Numbered from the stretch's first letter, positions 1 to 5,285 are shown. The stretch: DNA of 5,670 nucleotides from an uncultured Ruminococcus sp. (GCF_946187255.1 NZ_CAMHRZ010000227.1:1-5670); one strand, 5' to 3'. The notes: generated from the letters alone by a model not told the origin. Numbers and translations: made by a program.

Positions 1-155
1 TTGCCGCGCGTCCACCAGCGAGGACAGCGAAGCGTCTCCGAGCGGTCGTTCAGCACTCACTTGCGATAAAGGCAGGATAATCCATGATAGGGTCATACGG
101 CATTGTGTTTGTTCCCGAAAGCACCACAGAGTGCGAGGGCAGGTCGCCCCTCATT
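1..155. other. Non-coding or unassigned stretch before the left repeat
   Basis: I see no supportable gene here. Reading frames cross the region on both strands, but none has a convincing ribosome binding site or a recognisable protein. The stretch is GC-rich with small imperfect hairpins, for example GAGGGC at 135-140 against GCCCCTC at 146-152. The minus-strand frame from an ATG at 154 down to a stop at 50 would encode 34 residues and is the only one with a fairly protein-like composition. It may be the edge of something lying left of the window. Confidence 0.4.
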
Positions 156-372
156 CTTCGGGTCGAGAGATCATCGAGCTTCGCCGCTGATCTCGGCGCG
201 GGCGGTTCGCTCACGCGGGAAGTTTGTGAATATGCAAAAAGGGCGGCACGCACTCAATTTGTGCGAACCGCCCGCTGTTTTTCTCTTATTGTATGCGATG
301 CATTTTGGTTTCGTGCCTTGGTGATTGAGGCTCTGCCTCAAACTCCGCAAGCCTTTCGCGAAAGGCTTGACC
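156..372 (+). repeat. Left copy of a hairpin-rich intergenic repeat
   Basis: This segment matches the reverse complement of the right end of the window (5404-5670), with conserved blocks in the same order. Block A (156-206) matches 5619-5670 with only about four differences. Block B (299-372) matches 5404-5484, and its first 32 bases are identical. The middle part is diverged and is shorter here. Block A can fold as 167-176 with 185-194. Block B can fold as a 7-bp stem at 325-341 with a TCT loop, and contains a perfect 22-base palindrome at 348-369. The repeat lies just past the stop codon of alaA. It resembles a REP- or MITE-like intergenic element or a structured 3' untranslated module; no transposase is present. 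The strand given is the arbitrary A-to-B direction. Confidence 0.8.
236..273 (-). terminator. Candidate intrinsic terminator inside the left repeat
   Basis: On the minus strand an imperfect stem pairs 261-273 with 241-253: six G/C-rich pairs, a 2-nt mismatch and five more pairs, around a 7-nt loop. It is followed directly by five T residues (240 down to 236). This is the first hairpin with an adjoining T-run met by transcription leaving alaA, about 165 nt after its stop. On the plus strand the same stem is followed by GCTG and then a T-run, so weak two-way action is possible. The right repeat copy lacks a clear equivalent. Confidence 0.55.
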
Positions 373-436
373 CAAAGCTCTTGTCGTTACTTGCTTTTAT
401 GTTTTCCCTTGTTTGCTTCTCGGTAGCTGACTATGC

Positions 437-1654
437 TTACTTCTGCTTATACGTCGCCAAAAAGTCCTTCATCTCCGCCATCGACAGCTTTAACTGATCG
501 ATACAGGGAAGGTATACTATCCTGAAATGATCCGGCTGCTCCCAATGGAATCCGCCGCCCGCTACCAGCAGTATCTTCTTTGTGCGCAAAAGGTCAAGCA
601 CAAACTGCTCGTCACTGGTGATGTTGAATTTCTTCGCATCTATCTTGGGGAAGATGTAGAACGCCGCCTTCGGCTTGACCGCACTGATGCCGTCTATGTC
701 GTTCAGCAGTGTGTATATGCACTCCCTCTGCTCGTATATGCGCCCTCCGGGAAGCAGTTCCTTATCGGGTGCGCCCGTGCCTGTCAGCGCCGCAGGGATA
801 ACATACTGCGCCTGAACGTTGGAACACAGTCTCATGGAAGACAGCATATTCAGTCCCTCAATGTAGCCGCCCACATTCTGCTTGTTGCCGCTGAGTACCA
901 TCCAGCCCGCCCGGAAGCCCGCGGACATATGCGACTTGGATATGCCGTTGAAGGTTATGCAGAAAAGGTCGGGGTCTATGGATGCTATCGAAGTGTGTTC
1001 AACGCCATCCATCAGCAGGCGGTCGTATATCTCATCCGAGAATACGATCAGGTCGTGCTCACGCGCCAGTTTTACTATCTGCTCCAGTACCTCGCGGGGA
1101 TAAACAGCGCCTGTGGGGTTGTTGGGGTTGATGATAACCACAGCCTTTGTCTTGTCGGTTATCTTGCTCTCCATATCCTTTATGTCGGGGAACCACTCCG
1201 ACTGCTCGTCGCATATATAATGAACAGCCGTGCCGCCCGCCAGTGTTACCGATGCTGTCCAAAGGGGATAATCGGGCGCGGGTACCAGCACCTCGTCGCC
1301 GTTGTCCAGAAGTCCCTGCATTACCATAGTGATGAGCTCCGAAACGCCGTTGCCTGTGTAGATATCGTCTATGGAAGCTACATTCACGCCCTTTTTGCGG
1401 TGATAAGCGAGTATTGCCTCACGCGCCTGCGGGATGCCCTTTGAAGTGGAATAGCCCTGAGCGTTGTGCAGATTGTTCGTCATGGTGTTAATTATCTCAG
1501 TGGGCGCATCAAAGCCGAAGGGTGCGGGGTTGCCGATGTTGAGTTTGAGTATCTTCTCGCCCGCCGCGATCATCCTGTCAGCTTCGTCCATAACGGGGCC
1601 GCGTATATCGTAGCAGACATTATCCAGCTTGTGAGATTTTGAAAAAGTTCTCAT
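437..1654 (-). CDS. alaA: AlaA-type alanine aminotransferase (PLP-dependent, class I/II)
   Basis: This gene encodes a cytosolic, PLP-dependent aminotransferase of 405 residues, the same length as I recall for E. coli AlaA (YfbQ). The expected reaction is pyruvate plus glutamate to alanine plus 2-oxoglutarate. From recall the match to AlaA is strong and runs end to end: KLDNVCYDIRGPV (9-21), LNIGNPAPFGFDAP (38-51), GNGVSELI (101-108), VPAPDYPLWTA (124-134), INPNNPTGAVY (175-185), SDEIYD (206-211), FNGISKS (235-241) and PDHFRIVYLP (374-383). The PLP Schiff-base lysine should be K240, D207 should contact the pyridine nitrogen, and R378 should bind the substrate carboxylate. The ATG at 1654 has an AGAAGG site nine bases upstream. 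It follows the 107-residue gene by 37 bp, so the two are probably co-transcribed from the promoter at 2068-2096. A related broad-specificity aminotransferase is the main alternative. Confidence 0.93.
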   Translation of the reverse strand: MRTFSKSHKLDNVCYDIRGPVMDEADRMIAAGEKILKLNIGNPAPFGFDAPTEIINTMTNNLHNAQGYSTSKGIPQAREAILAYHRKKGVNVASIDDIYTGNGVSELITMVMQGLLDNGDEVLVPAPDYPLWTASVTLAGGTAVHYICDEQSEWFPDIKDMESKITDKTKAVVIINPNNPTGAVYPREVLEQIVKLAREHDLIVFSDEIYDRLLMDGVEHTSIASIDPDLFCITFNGISKSHMSAGFRAGWMVLSGNKQNVGGYIEGLNMLSSMRLCSNVQAQYVIPAALTGTGAPDKELLPGGRIYEQRECIYTLLNDIDGISAVKPKAAFYIFPKIDAKKFNITSDEQFVLDLLRTKKILLVAGGGFHWEQPDHFRIVYLPCIDQLKLSMAEMKDFLATYKQK

Positions 1655-1691
1655 TTTACTTTACCTTCTTTATATTATTATTTCGTACAGG

Positions 1692-2015
1692 TCATGTTAA
1701 GTGCTGATAGAATCCGGTGCTGAAATACTTGTTGCCCTTTGACTTGCAGAAGTCTTCGGGTGACACATCGTATTTTGTGATGAAGTTATCGAAGAATTCA
1801 TCAAGGGTATCGTATACCGTGACTTTCTCCGTATCTTCAAGTTCGTTTTCATAGTATCTGTCAACATCGTATTCATCGACAAACACTATATACCTGCCGT
1901 TAAGTTTCTGTATAGCATAGGTATAGCTTATGTGTGTACCGCCGATATCCATGTACTTGCGCACACCAAGCTGTCTGCCGCTCTCTATCGATGCGATTAG
2001 CTTAGCTCTTTCCAT
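1692..2015 (-). CDS. Small acidic protein of unknown function upstream of alaA
   Basis: I do not recognise this 107-residue protein. It appears soluble, with no signal peptide or membrane segment. It looks like a compact alpha/beta protein: a basic N-terminus (MERAKLIASIESGRQ), a probable beta-rich centre (HISYTYAIQKLNGRYIVFVDEY) given in parts as HISYTYAIQ and RYIVFVDEYDVDRYYE, then an acidic helical tail (DTLDEFFDNFI). Aromatic residues are abundant, mostly tyrosine. An in-frame ATG two codons upstream (2021) would give 109 residues, but its spacing to the AAAGGA site at 2028-2023 would be a single base, whereas the ATG at 2015 sits seven bases away and is preferred. The gene has its own near-consensus promoter and precedes alaA in the same direction, so it is probably the first gene of that transcript. 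Nothing in the sequence shows whether it is functionally linked to alanine metabolism. Confidence 0.8.
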   Translation of the reverse strand: MERAKLIASIESGRQLGVRKYMDIGGTHISYTYAIQKLNGRYIVFVDEYDVDRYYENELEDTEKVTVYDTLDEFFDNFITKYDVSPEDFCKSKGNKYFSTGFYQHLT

Positions 2016-2022
2016 AGGCATA

Positions 2023-2030
2023 TCCTTTCT
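2023..2030 (-). promoter_or_regulatory. Ribosome binding site that decides the start of the 107-residue gene
   Basis: The minus strand reads AGAAAGGA here. One base separates it from the ATG at 2021 and seven bases separate it from the in-frame ATG at 2015. Normal Shine-Dalgarno spacing therefore favours the second ATG. Confidence 0.65.
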
Positions 2031-2067
2031 GCTGATGCTGAATATAACTTAATAGCACTTAAATTAC

Positions 2068-2096
2068 ATTGTACCACCATTTACAGACATTGTCAA
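2068..2096 (-). promoter_or_regulatory. Sigma-A promoter for the 107-residue gene and alaA
   Basis: On the minus strand TTGACA (2096-2091) is followed by 17 bases and then TACAAT (2073-2068). This is a full-consensus -35 and a one-mismatch -10 at ideal spacing. The inferred start of transcription is near 2061, which leaves a leader of about 45 nt before the preferred ATG at 2015, with the ribosome binding site inside it. Confidence 0.85.
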
Positions 2097-2135
2097 GGAT
2101 ACACCCGCCGAATAACCTGACCTCACGCTTTATTG

Positions 2136-2154
2136 GTTTAAACAAATTGTACAA
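2136..2154. promoter_or_regulatory. Twin palindromes, a possible operator
   Basis: GTTTAAAC (2136-2143) and TTGTACAA (2147-2154) are both perfect 8-bp palindromes. Their centres lie 11 bp apart, about one helical turn. The second extends as AA-n-TTGTACAA-n-TT. They lie upstream of both divergent promoters, about 40 bp behind the leftward -35 and about 185 bp from the rightward one. Binding of a dimeric regulator is an inference; short AT-rich palindromes also occur by chance. Confidence 0.3.
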
Positions 2155-2337
2155 CTTTTGCTTTCTCGGGCGGTGAAGAAGCATTTTGCAGTCGGGGAGA
2201 TAAAAAATTGCAAAAGCGAAATATTACTGTACTTTATATCAGAGATTTTTGAGAAAAAACGAATGAGAGAGCGTTGATTTATTCAAGATGGCTAAAAATA
2301 CCCCTCCAAAATTTATAGAATGTTTATGGTCGGGTAC

Positions 2338-2366
2338 TTGACATTCAGCACAAAAAGTAATATAAT
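2338..2366 (+). promoter_or_regulatory. Consensus sigma-A promoter of the serine operon
   Basis: TTGACA (2338-2343), a 17-base spacer and TATAAT (2361-2366) make a perfect consensus promoter, matching the strong codon bias of the genes it drives. Transcription should start near 2373, giving a leader of about 40 nt with no room for a riboswitch or attenuator. A GGAGG site at 2398-2402 lies nine bases before the serC ATG. Confidence 0.9.
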
Positions 2367-2411
2367 AATAGTGTTGATTTTTTAATTTCAAAACAATGGA
2401 GGTCATTAACA

Positions 2412-3497
2412 ATGGGCAGAGTTTATAATTTCAGCGCAGGTCCCGCAGTACTTCCTGAGGAAGTTCTCAAGGAAGCTGCAGAGGAGATGCTCGATTACAA
2501 GGGCACAGGCATGAGCGTTATGGAGATGTCTCACAGATCCAAGGCTTATGACGAGATCATCAAGGACGCTGAGAAGGATCTCAGAGAGCTGATGAACATT
2601 CCCGATAACTATAAGGTAATATTCCTGCAGGGCGGCGCTTCGCTGGTATTCGCAGAGGTTCCCATGAACCTGATGAAGAATGGCAAGGCTGCTTACATAA
2701 TCACAGGTCAGTGGGCAAAGAAGGCTGCTGCTGAGGCAGAGAAGTACGGCGAGGTAGTAAGAGTTGCTTCCTCCGCTGACAAGACCTTCTCCTACATCCC
2801 CGACTGCTCCGATCTGGATATCCCCGAGGATGTTGACTACGTTTACATCTGCGAGAACAACACCATCTACGGTACAAAGTTCCACACACTGCCCAACACA
2901 AAGGGTCATGAGCTGGTTGCCGATGTATCCAGCTGCTTCCTGAGCGAGCCTGTTGACGTTACAAAGTACGGCGTTATCTACGGCGGTGTTCAGAAGAACG
3001 TTGGTCCTTCGGGCGTACAGATCGTTATCGTAAGAGAAGACCTGATCGCTGATGGTCCCGCATTCAAGGCTTGCCCCACAATGTGCGACTGGAAGATCCA
3101 GGCTGACAATGATTCTCTTTACAACACTCCCCCCTGCTACGGCATCTACATCTGCGGCAAGGTATTCAAGTGGATCAAGAAGATGGGCGGTCTCGAGGGC
3201 ATGAAGGCTCACAACGAGAAGAAGGCTAAGATCCTGTATGATTTCCTCGACCAGAGCAAGCTGTTCAAGGGCACTGTTGTTCCTGAGGACAGATCTCTGA
3301 TGAACGTACCTTTCGTTACAGGCAATGAGGAGCTGGATAAGAAGTTCGTTGCTGAGGCTAAGGCAGCAGGCTTCGAGAACCTGAAGGGTCACAGAACTGT
3401 TGGCGGCATGAGAGCTTCCATCTACAACGCAATGCCTATCGAGGGCGTTGAGAAGCTGGTAGAATTCATGAAGAAGTTCGAGGCTGAGAACGCATAA
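2412..3497 (+). CDS. serC: Phosphoserine aminotransferase SerC
   Basis: SerC catalyses the second step of phosphorylated serine synthesis, 3-phosphohydroxypyruvate plus glutamate to O-phosphoserine plus 2-oxoglutarate, and can also act in pyridoxal phosphate synthesis. The 361-residue length is standard for the family. Family landmarks run in order: YNFSAGPAVLP (5-15), MSHRS (39-43) with substrate-binding H41-R42, QGGAS (73-77), W101, which stacks on PLP, ENNTIYGT (148-155), D171 in VADVSS, the PLP lysine K195 in GGVQKNVGPSG, and the C-terminal GHRTVGGMRASIYNAMP (326-342) with H327, R328 and R334 for phosphate and carboxylate binding. No key residue is missing. The ATG has a GGAGG site at nine bases and a consensus promoter upstream, and the gene ends in tandem TAA stops. 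Codon use is strongly restricted (AAG, CTG, ATC, GAG), which suggests high expression. It is the first gene of the operon that includes serA. Confidence 0.97.
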   Translation: MGRVYNFSAGPAVLPEEVLKEAAEEMLDYKGTGMSVMEMSHRSKAYDEIIKDAEKDLRELMNIPDNYKVIFLQGGASLVFAEVPMNLMKNGKAAYIITGQWAKKAAAEAEKYGEVVRVASSADKTFSYIPDCSDLDIPEDVDYVYICENNTIYGTKFHTLPNTKGHELVADVSSCFLSEPVDVTKYGVIYGGVQKNVGPSGVQIVIVREDLIADGPAFKACPTMCDWKIQADNDSLYNTPPCYGIYICGKVFKWIKKMGGLEGMKAHNEKKAKILYDFLDQSKLFKGTVVPEDRSLMNVPFVTGNEELDKKFVAEAKAAGFENLKGHRTVGGMRASIYNAMPIEGVEKLVEFMKKFEAENA

Positions 3498-3515
3498 TAA
3501 GCGAATAATACAAGC

Positions 3516-3546
3516 ATAGCGCAGGGCGGTGAACGGTCTGCGCTGT
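3516..3546 (+). other. Intercistronic hairpin after serC
   Basis: AGCGCAG (3518-3524) pairs perfectly with CTGCGCT (3538-3544), and two further outer pairs (one G-T) extend the stem to nine, around a 13-nt loop. No T-run follows, so it is not an intrinsic terminator. A role in stabilising the 3' end of serC mRNA or setting relative expression is an inference. Confidence 0.45.
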
Positions 3547-3571
3547 TGCCGATTAATAAGGAAGTGACAGC

Positions 3572-3775
3572 ATGGCTAAGGAAAAAGCACCTAAACGGTT
3601 TAAGGTAGTATTCTCCGAGACCTCGGGATTCGTCTCTCAGACTTCGATACTCCTGGATACTCTGACGGGAGTCAATTATCTCTGGCATTCAGAGGGCGAA
3701 GGCGGCAGTATAACACCGCTGCTGGACAAGGACGGCAAGCCTGTTATCACACCTGACGGCAAAGAGCTCGTATAG
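3572..3775 (+). CDS. DUF6440-like small protein inside the serine operon
   Basis: This encodes a 67-residue soluble protein of unknown function. The segment GVNYLWHSEGEGGSITPLLD (33-52) followed by KDGKPVI resembles what I recall of the DUF6440 family: a short protein with a beta strand, then TGVxYLxH, a glycine-rich turn and TPLLDxDGKPV. The N-terminus is lysine-rich (MAKEKAPKRFK) and there is no signal peptide or membrane segment. An AAGGAAG site at 3558-3564 lies seven bases before the ATG. It sits 74 bp after serC and 31 bp before serA, with no terminator or clear promoter between, so it should be translated from the same message. No catalytic residues are evident. A regulatory, chaperone-like or binding role toward serine enzymes is possible only by association. 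Confidence 0.85.
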   Translation: MAKEKAPKRFKVVFSETSGFVSQTSILLDTLTGVNYLWHSEGEGGSITPLLDKDGKPVITPDGKELV

Positions 3776-3791
3776 AGCATGACTATTTTGA

Positions 3792-3797
3792 AAAGGA
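3792..3797 (+). promoter_or_regulatory. Ribosome binding site that decides the serA start
   Basis: AAAGGA abuts the first in-frame ATG (3798) with no spacer, so that codon is an unlikely start. The next in-frame ATG at 3807 is nine bases away and gives the N-terminus MYNILTMNKI, as in clostridial SerA proteins. Confidence 0.8.
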
Positions 3798-3806
3798 ATG
3801 ATATCA

Positions 3807-4946
3807 ATGTACAATATTCTGACAATGAACAAGATCGCTGCCTGCGGTACTGACAAGTTCGACAAGGCTGCTTATACCATCACCGACGAGTGCGCTGAGC
3901 CTACCGCTATAATGGTACGTTCCGCAAAGCTGCACGACTACGAGATCCCCGCTTCTCTGCTGGCTATCGCAAGAGCAGGTGCAGGTGTCAACAATATCCC
4001 TGTTGAAAAGTGCGCTGAGCAGGGCATTGTTGTTTTCAACACTCCCGGTGCTAACGCAAACGCTGTTAAGGAGCTGGTAATATGCGCACTGCTGCTGGCT
4101 TCCAGAAGGATCACCGAGGCTGCTGCCTGGGCTAACTCCCTGAAGGGCACCGAGGACGCTCCCAAGACTGTTGAGGGCGGCAAGGCTAAGTTCGCAGGTC
4201 CCGAGATCTTCGGCAAGACCCTGGGCGTTATCGGTCTGGGCGCTATCGGCGGCAAGGTAGCAAACGCTGCTGTTGCTCTGGGTATGAACGTTATCGGCTT
4301 CGATCCTTTCCTGAGCGAGGCTGCTGCAAAGGCACTGGATGCTTCCGTAAAGGTAGTTGACAGCAAGGACGAGATCTATAAGAACTCCGATTATATCACT
4401 CTGCACGTTCCTTTCACTCCCGACGCTAAGAACAGCATCGGCAAGGAGCAGATCGCTATCATGAAGGACGGCGTTCGCATCATCAACGCTGCAAGAGGCG
4501 AGCTGGTCGATACTGCTGCTGTTGTTGAGGCTATCAAGGCCGGCAAGGTAGCTAAGTATGTTACCGACTTCGCTGATGATATCGGTCTGGGCGAGGAGAA
4601 TGTTATCACTCTGCCTCATCTGGGCGCTTCCACTCCCGAGAGCGAGGACAACTGCGCTATCATGGCAGCTGACGAGCTGATGGACTACATCGAGAGAGGC
4701 AAGATCAGAAACTCTGTTACCTTCCCGAACCTGGAGCTGGCTAAGACTGCCGATCAGCTGGTATGCGTACTGCACAAGGCTGAAGTTACCGAGGACGCTG
4801 TAAAGGCTGCCGCAGGTGCTGACGTTGTTGCTTCCGCTTCTGCAACAAAGAAGGCTTGGGGCTACACACTGCTGGACGTTAAGGGCGCAGCAAACGTTGA
4901 CGCTGTAAAGGCTGTTGCAGGCGTTGTAGGCGTAAGAGTTATCTGA
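3807..4946 (+). CDS. serA: D-3-phosphoglycerate dehydrogenase SerA with compact ACT-like C-terminus
   Basis: SerA oxidises 3-phosphoglycerate to 3-phosphohydroxypyruvate with NAD, the committed step to serine. The protein has 379 residues. The N-terminal part of the substrate domain (1-90) contains VRSAKLH (37-43) and ARAGAGVNNIP (55-65). The Rossmann NAD domain has GKTLGVIGLGAIGGKVA (136-151), with D166 in GFDPF likely to select NAD over NADP. Catalytic R230 lies in INAARGELVD and H271 in LPHLGASTPESE. The usual DVFxxEP catalytic-glutamate segment is replaced by TDFADDIG (253-260), so an aspartate may take that role, as I recall for related clostridial proteins. Residues 317-379 look like a short beta-alpha-beta-beta-alpha-beta ACT-like domain without the N-x-P-G ligand loop. 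Start choice rests on the site at 3792-3797. Codons are highly biased. The gene ends TGATAA and the next gene follows after 31 bp. Confidence 0.95.
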   Translation: MYNILTMNKIAACGTDKFDKAAYTITDECAEPTAIMVRSAKLHDYEIPASLLAIARAGAGVNNIPVEKCAEQGIVVFNTPGANANAVKELVICALLLASRRITEAAAWANSLKGTEDAPKTVEGGKAKFAGPEIFGKTLGVIGLGAIGGKVANAAVALGMNVIGFDPFLSEAAAKALDASVKVVDSKDEIYKNSDYITLHVPFTPDAKNSIGKEQIAIMKDGVRIINAARGELVDTAAVVEAIKAGKVAKYVTDFADDIGLGEENVITLPHLGASTPESEDNCAIMAADELMDYIERGKIRNSVTFPNLELAKTADQLVCVLHKAEVTEDAVKAAAGADVVASASATKKAWGYTLLDVKGAANVDAVKAVAGVVGVRVI

Positions 4947-4977
4947 TAACCATTTAAAATAATCAAGGAGGATACCC

Positions 4978-5280
4978 ATGAATGTGATCGCACTGATACT
5001 GCTGATAGGCATACCGATGGCTGTTATGCAGGCGCTGTACAGGCTTTTCGACCCCGACGGCACAAAAACGCTGGCGCTGGCGGATAAGCTGCCCGCACTC
5101 ATGGGGAGAAAATTCCTGATACAGATAATCACACCGCTGCTGTTCATAGTGGTGTTCGGACTGATATCCGTGCTGGCACATATACCGATAGCGGTATTCT
5201 ATGTGGTATGCGGACTGGTGATCGGCATCATCAACGGCATGGCGGTAACGCTGATGTATTATGGCGATAAGCTGAAATAG
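4978..5280 (+). CDS. Small three-helix membrane protein, last gene of the serine operon
   Basis: I do not recognise this 100-residue protein. It has three likely membrane helices at about 3-20, 46-66 and 69-94. A polar loop (YRLFDPDGTKTLALADKLPA, 21-40) lies between the first two, and the tail YYGDKLK is short and charged. No signal-peptidase site, catalytic motif or known transporter signature is visible. It has the best Shine-Dalgarno site in the window (AAGGAGG, six bases before ATG) and lies 31 bp behind serA with no terminator between, so co-transcription is likely. Unlike serA and serC it uses many ATA, GCG and CCG codons, which points to modest expression. It is far too small for a typical standalone amino acid exporter; an accessory or oligomeric small membrane protein is possible but unproven. 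Confidence 0.85.
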   Translation: MNVIALILLIGIPMAVMQALYRLFDPDGTKTLALADKLPALMGRKFLIQIITPLLFIVVFGLISVLAHIPIAVFYVVCGLVIGIINGMAVTLMYYGDKLK

Positions 5281-5285
5281 TTGAT

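Larger units (their letters stand above)
2016..2411. other. Divergent intergenic region between the two operons
   Basis: This 396-bp AT-rich stretch has no supported gene. It holds a leftward promoter near its left end, a rightward promoter near its right end, and about 240 bp between their -35 boxes. Within that middle part are two 8-bp palindromes (2136-2154) and an inverted TTTTGCA/TGCAAAA pair (2184-2190 and 2209-2215, 18-nt spacer). I see no riboswitch or T-box: the transcribed serC leader is only about 40 nt long, too short for either. The middle region is where regulator binding sites would be expected. Confidence 0.7.

Noticed and set aside
50..154. Minus-strand 34-codon frame ending near 50 with a protein-like composition
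   Set aside because: No convincing ribosome binding site and no family recognised; it begins at the edge of the repeat. The equivalent part of the right copy lies outside the window, so it cannot be compared.
348..369. Perfect 22-base palindrome considered as an intrinsic terminator of alaA
   Set aside because: No T-run follows the stem on either strand; it is better explained as part of the repeat element.
84..497. Plus-strand open frame of 137 codons across the left repeat and the end of alaA
   Set aside because: It runs through the hairpin repeat and overlaps alaA antisense, has no ribosome binding site and no recognisable protein character.
527..1444. Plus-strand open frame of 305 codons
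   Set aside because: It is antisense to alaA, a shadow produced by codon composition; alaA on the minus strand is a clear full-length match.
1672..1704. TTAACA-17-TAATAT promoter-like match just before alaA
   Set aside because: Transcription would start within or at the alaA ribosome binding site, leaving no usable leader. AT-rich chance match; the upstream consensus promoter suffices.
2288..2341. 17-codon open frame upstream of serC, considered as a leader peptide
   Set aside because: It has no ribosome binding site and lies upstream of the consensus serC promoter, so it would not be on the main transcript.
2406..3392. Minus-strand open frame of 328 codons
   Set aside because: It is antisense to serC, explained by the codon bias of that gene, and would have to start inside serC with no promoter or ribosome binding site.
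3804..5147. Minus-strand open frame of 447 codons
   Set aside because: It is antisense to serA and part of the membrane-protein gene. The extreme codon bias of serA removes stop codons from this frame; its product is a low-complexity serine- and leucine-rich sequence.
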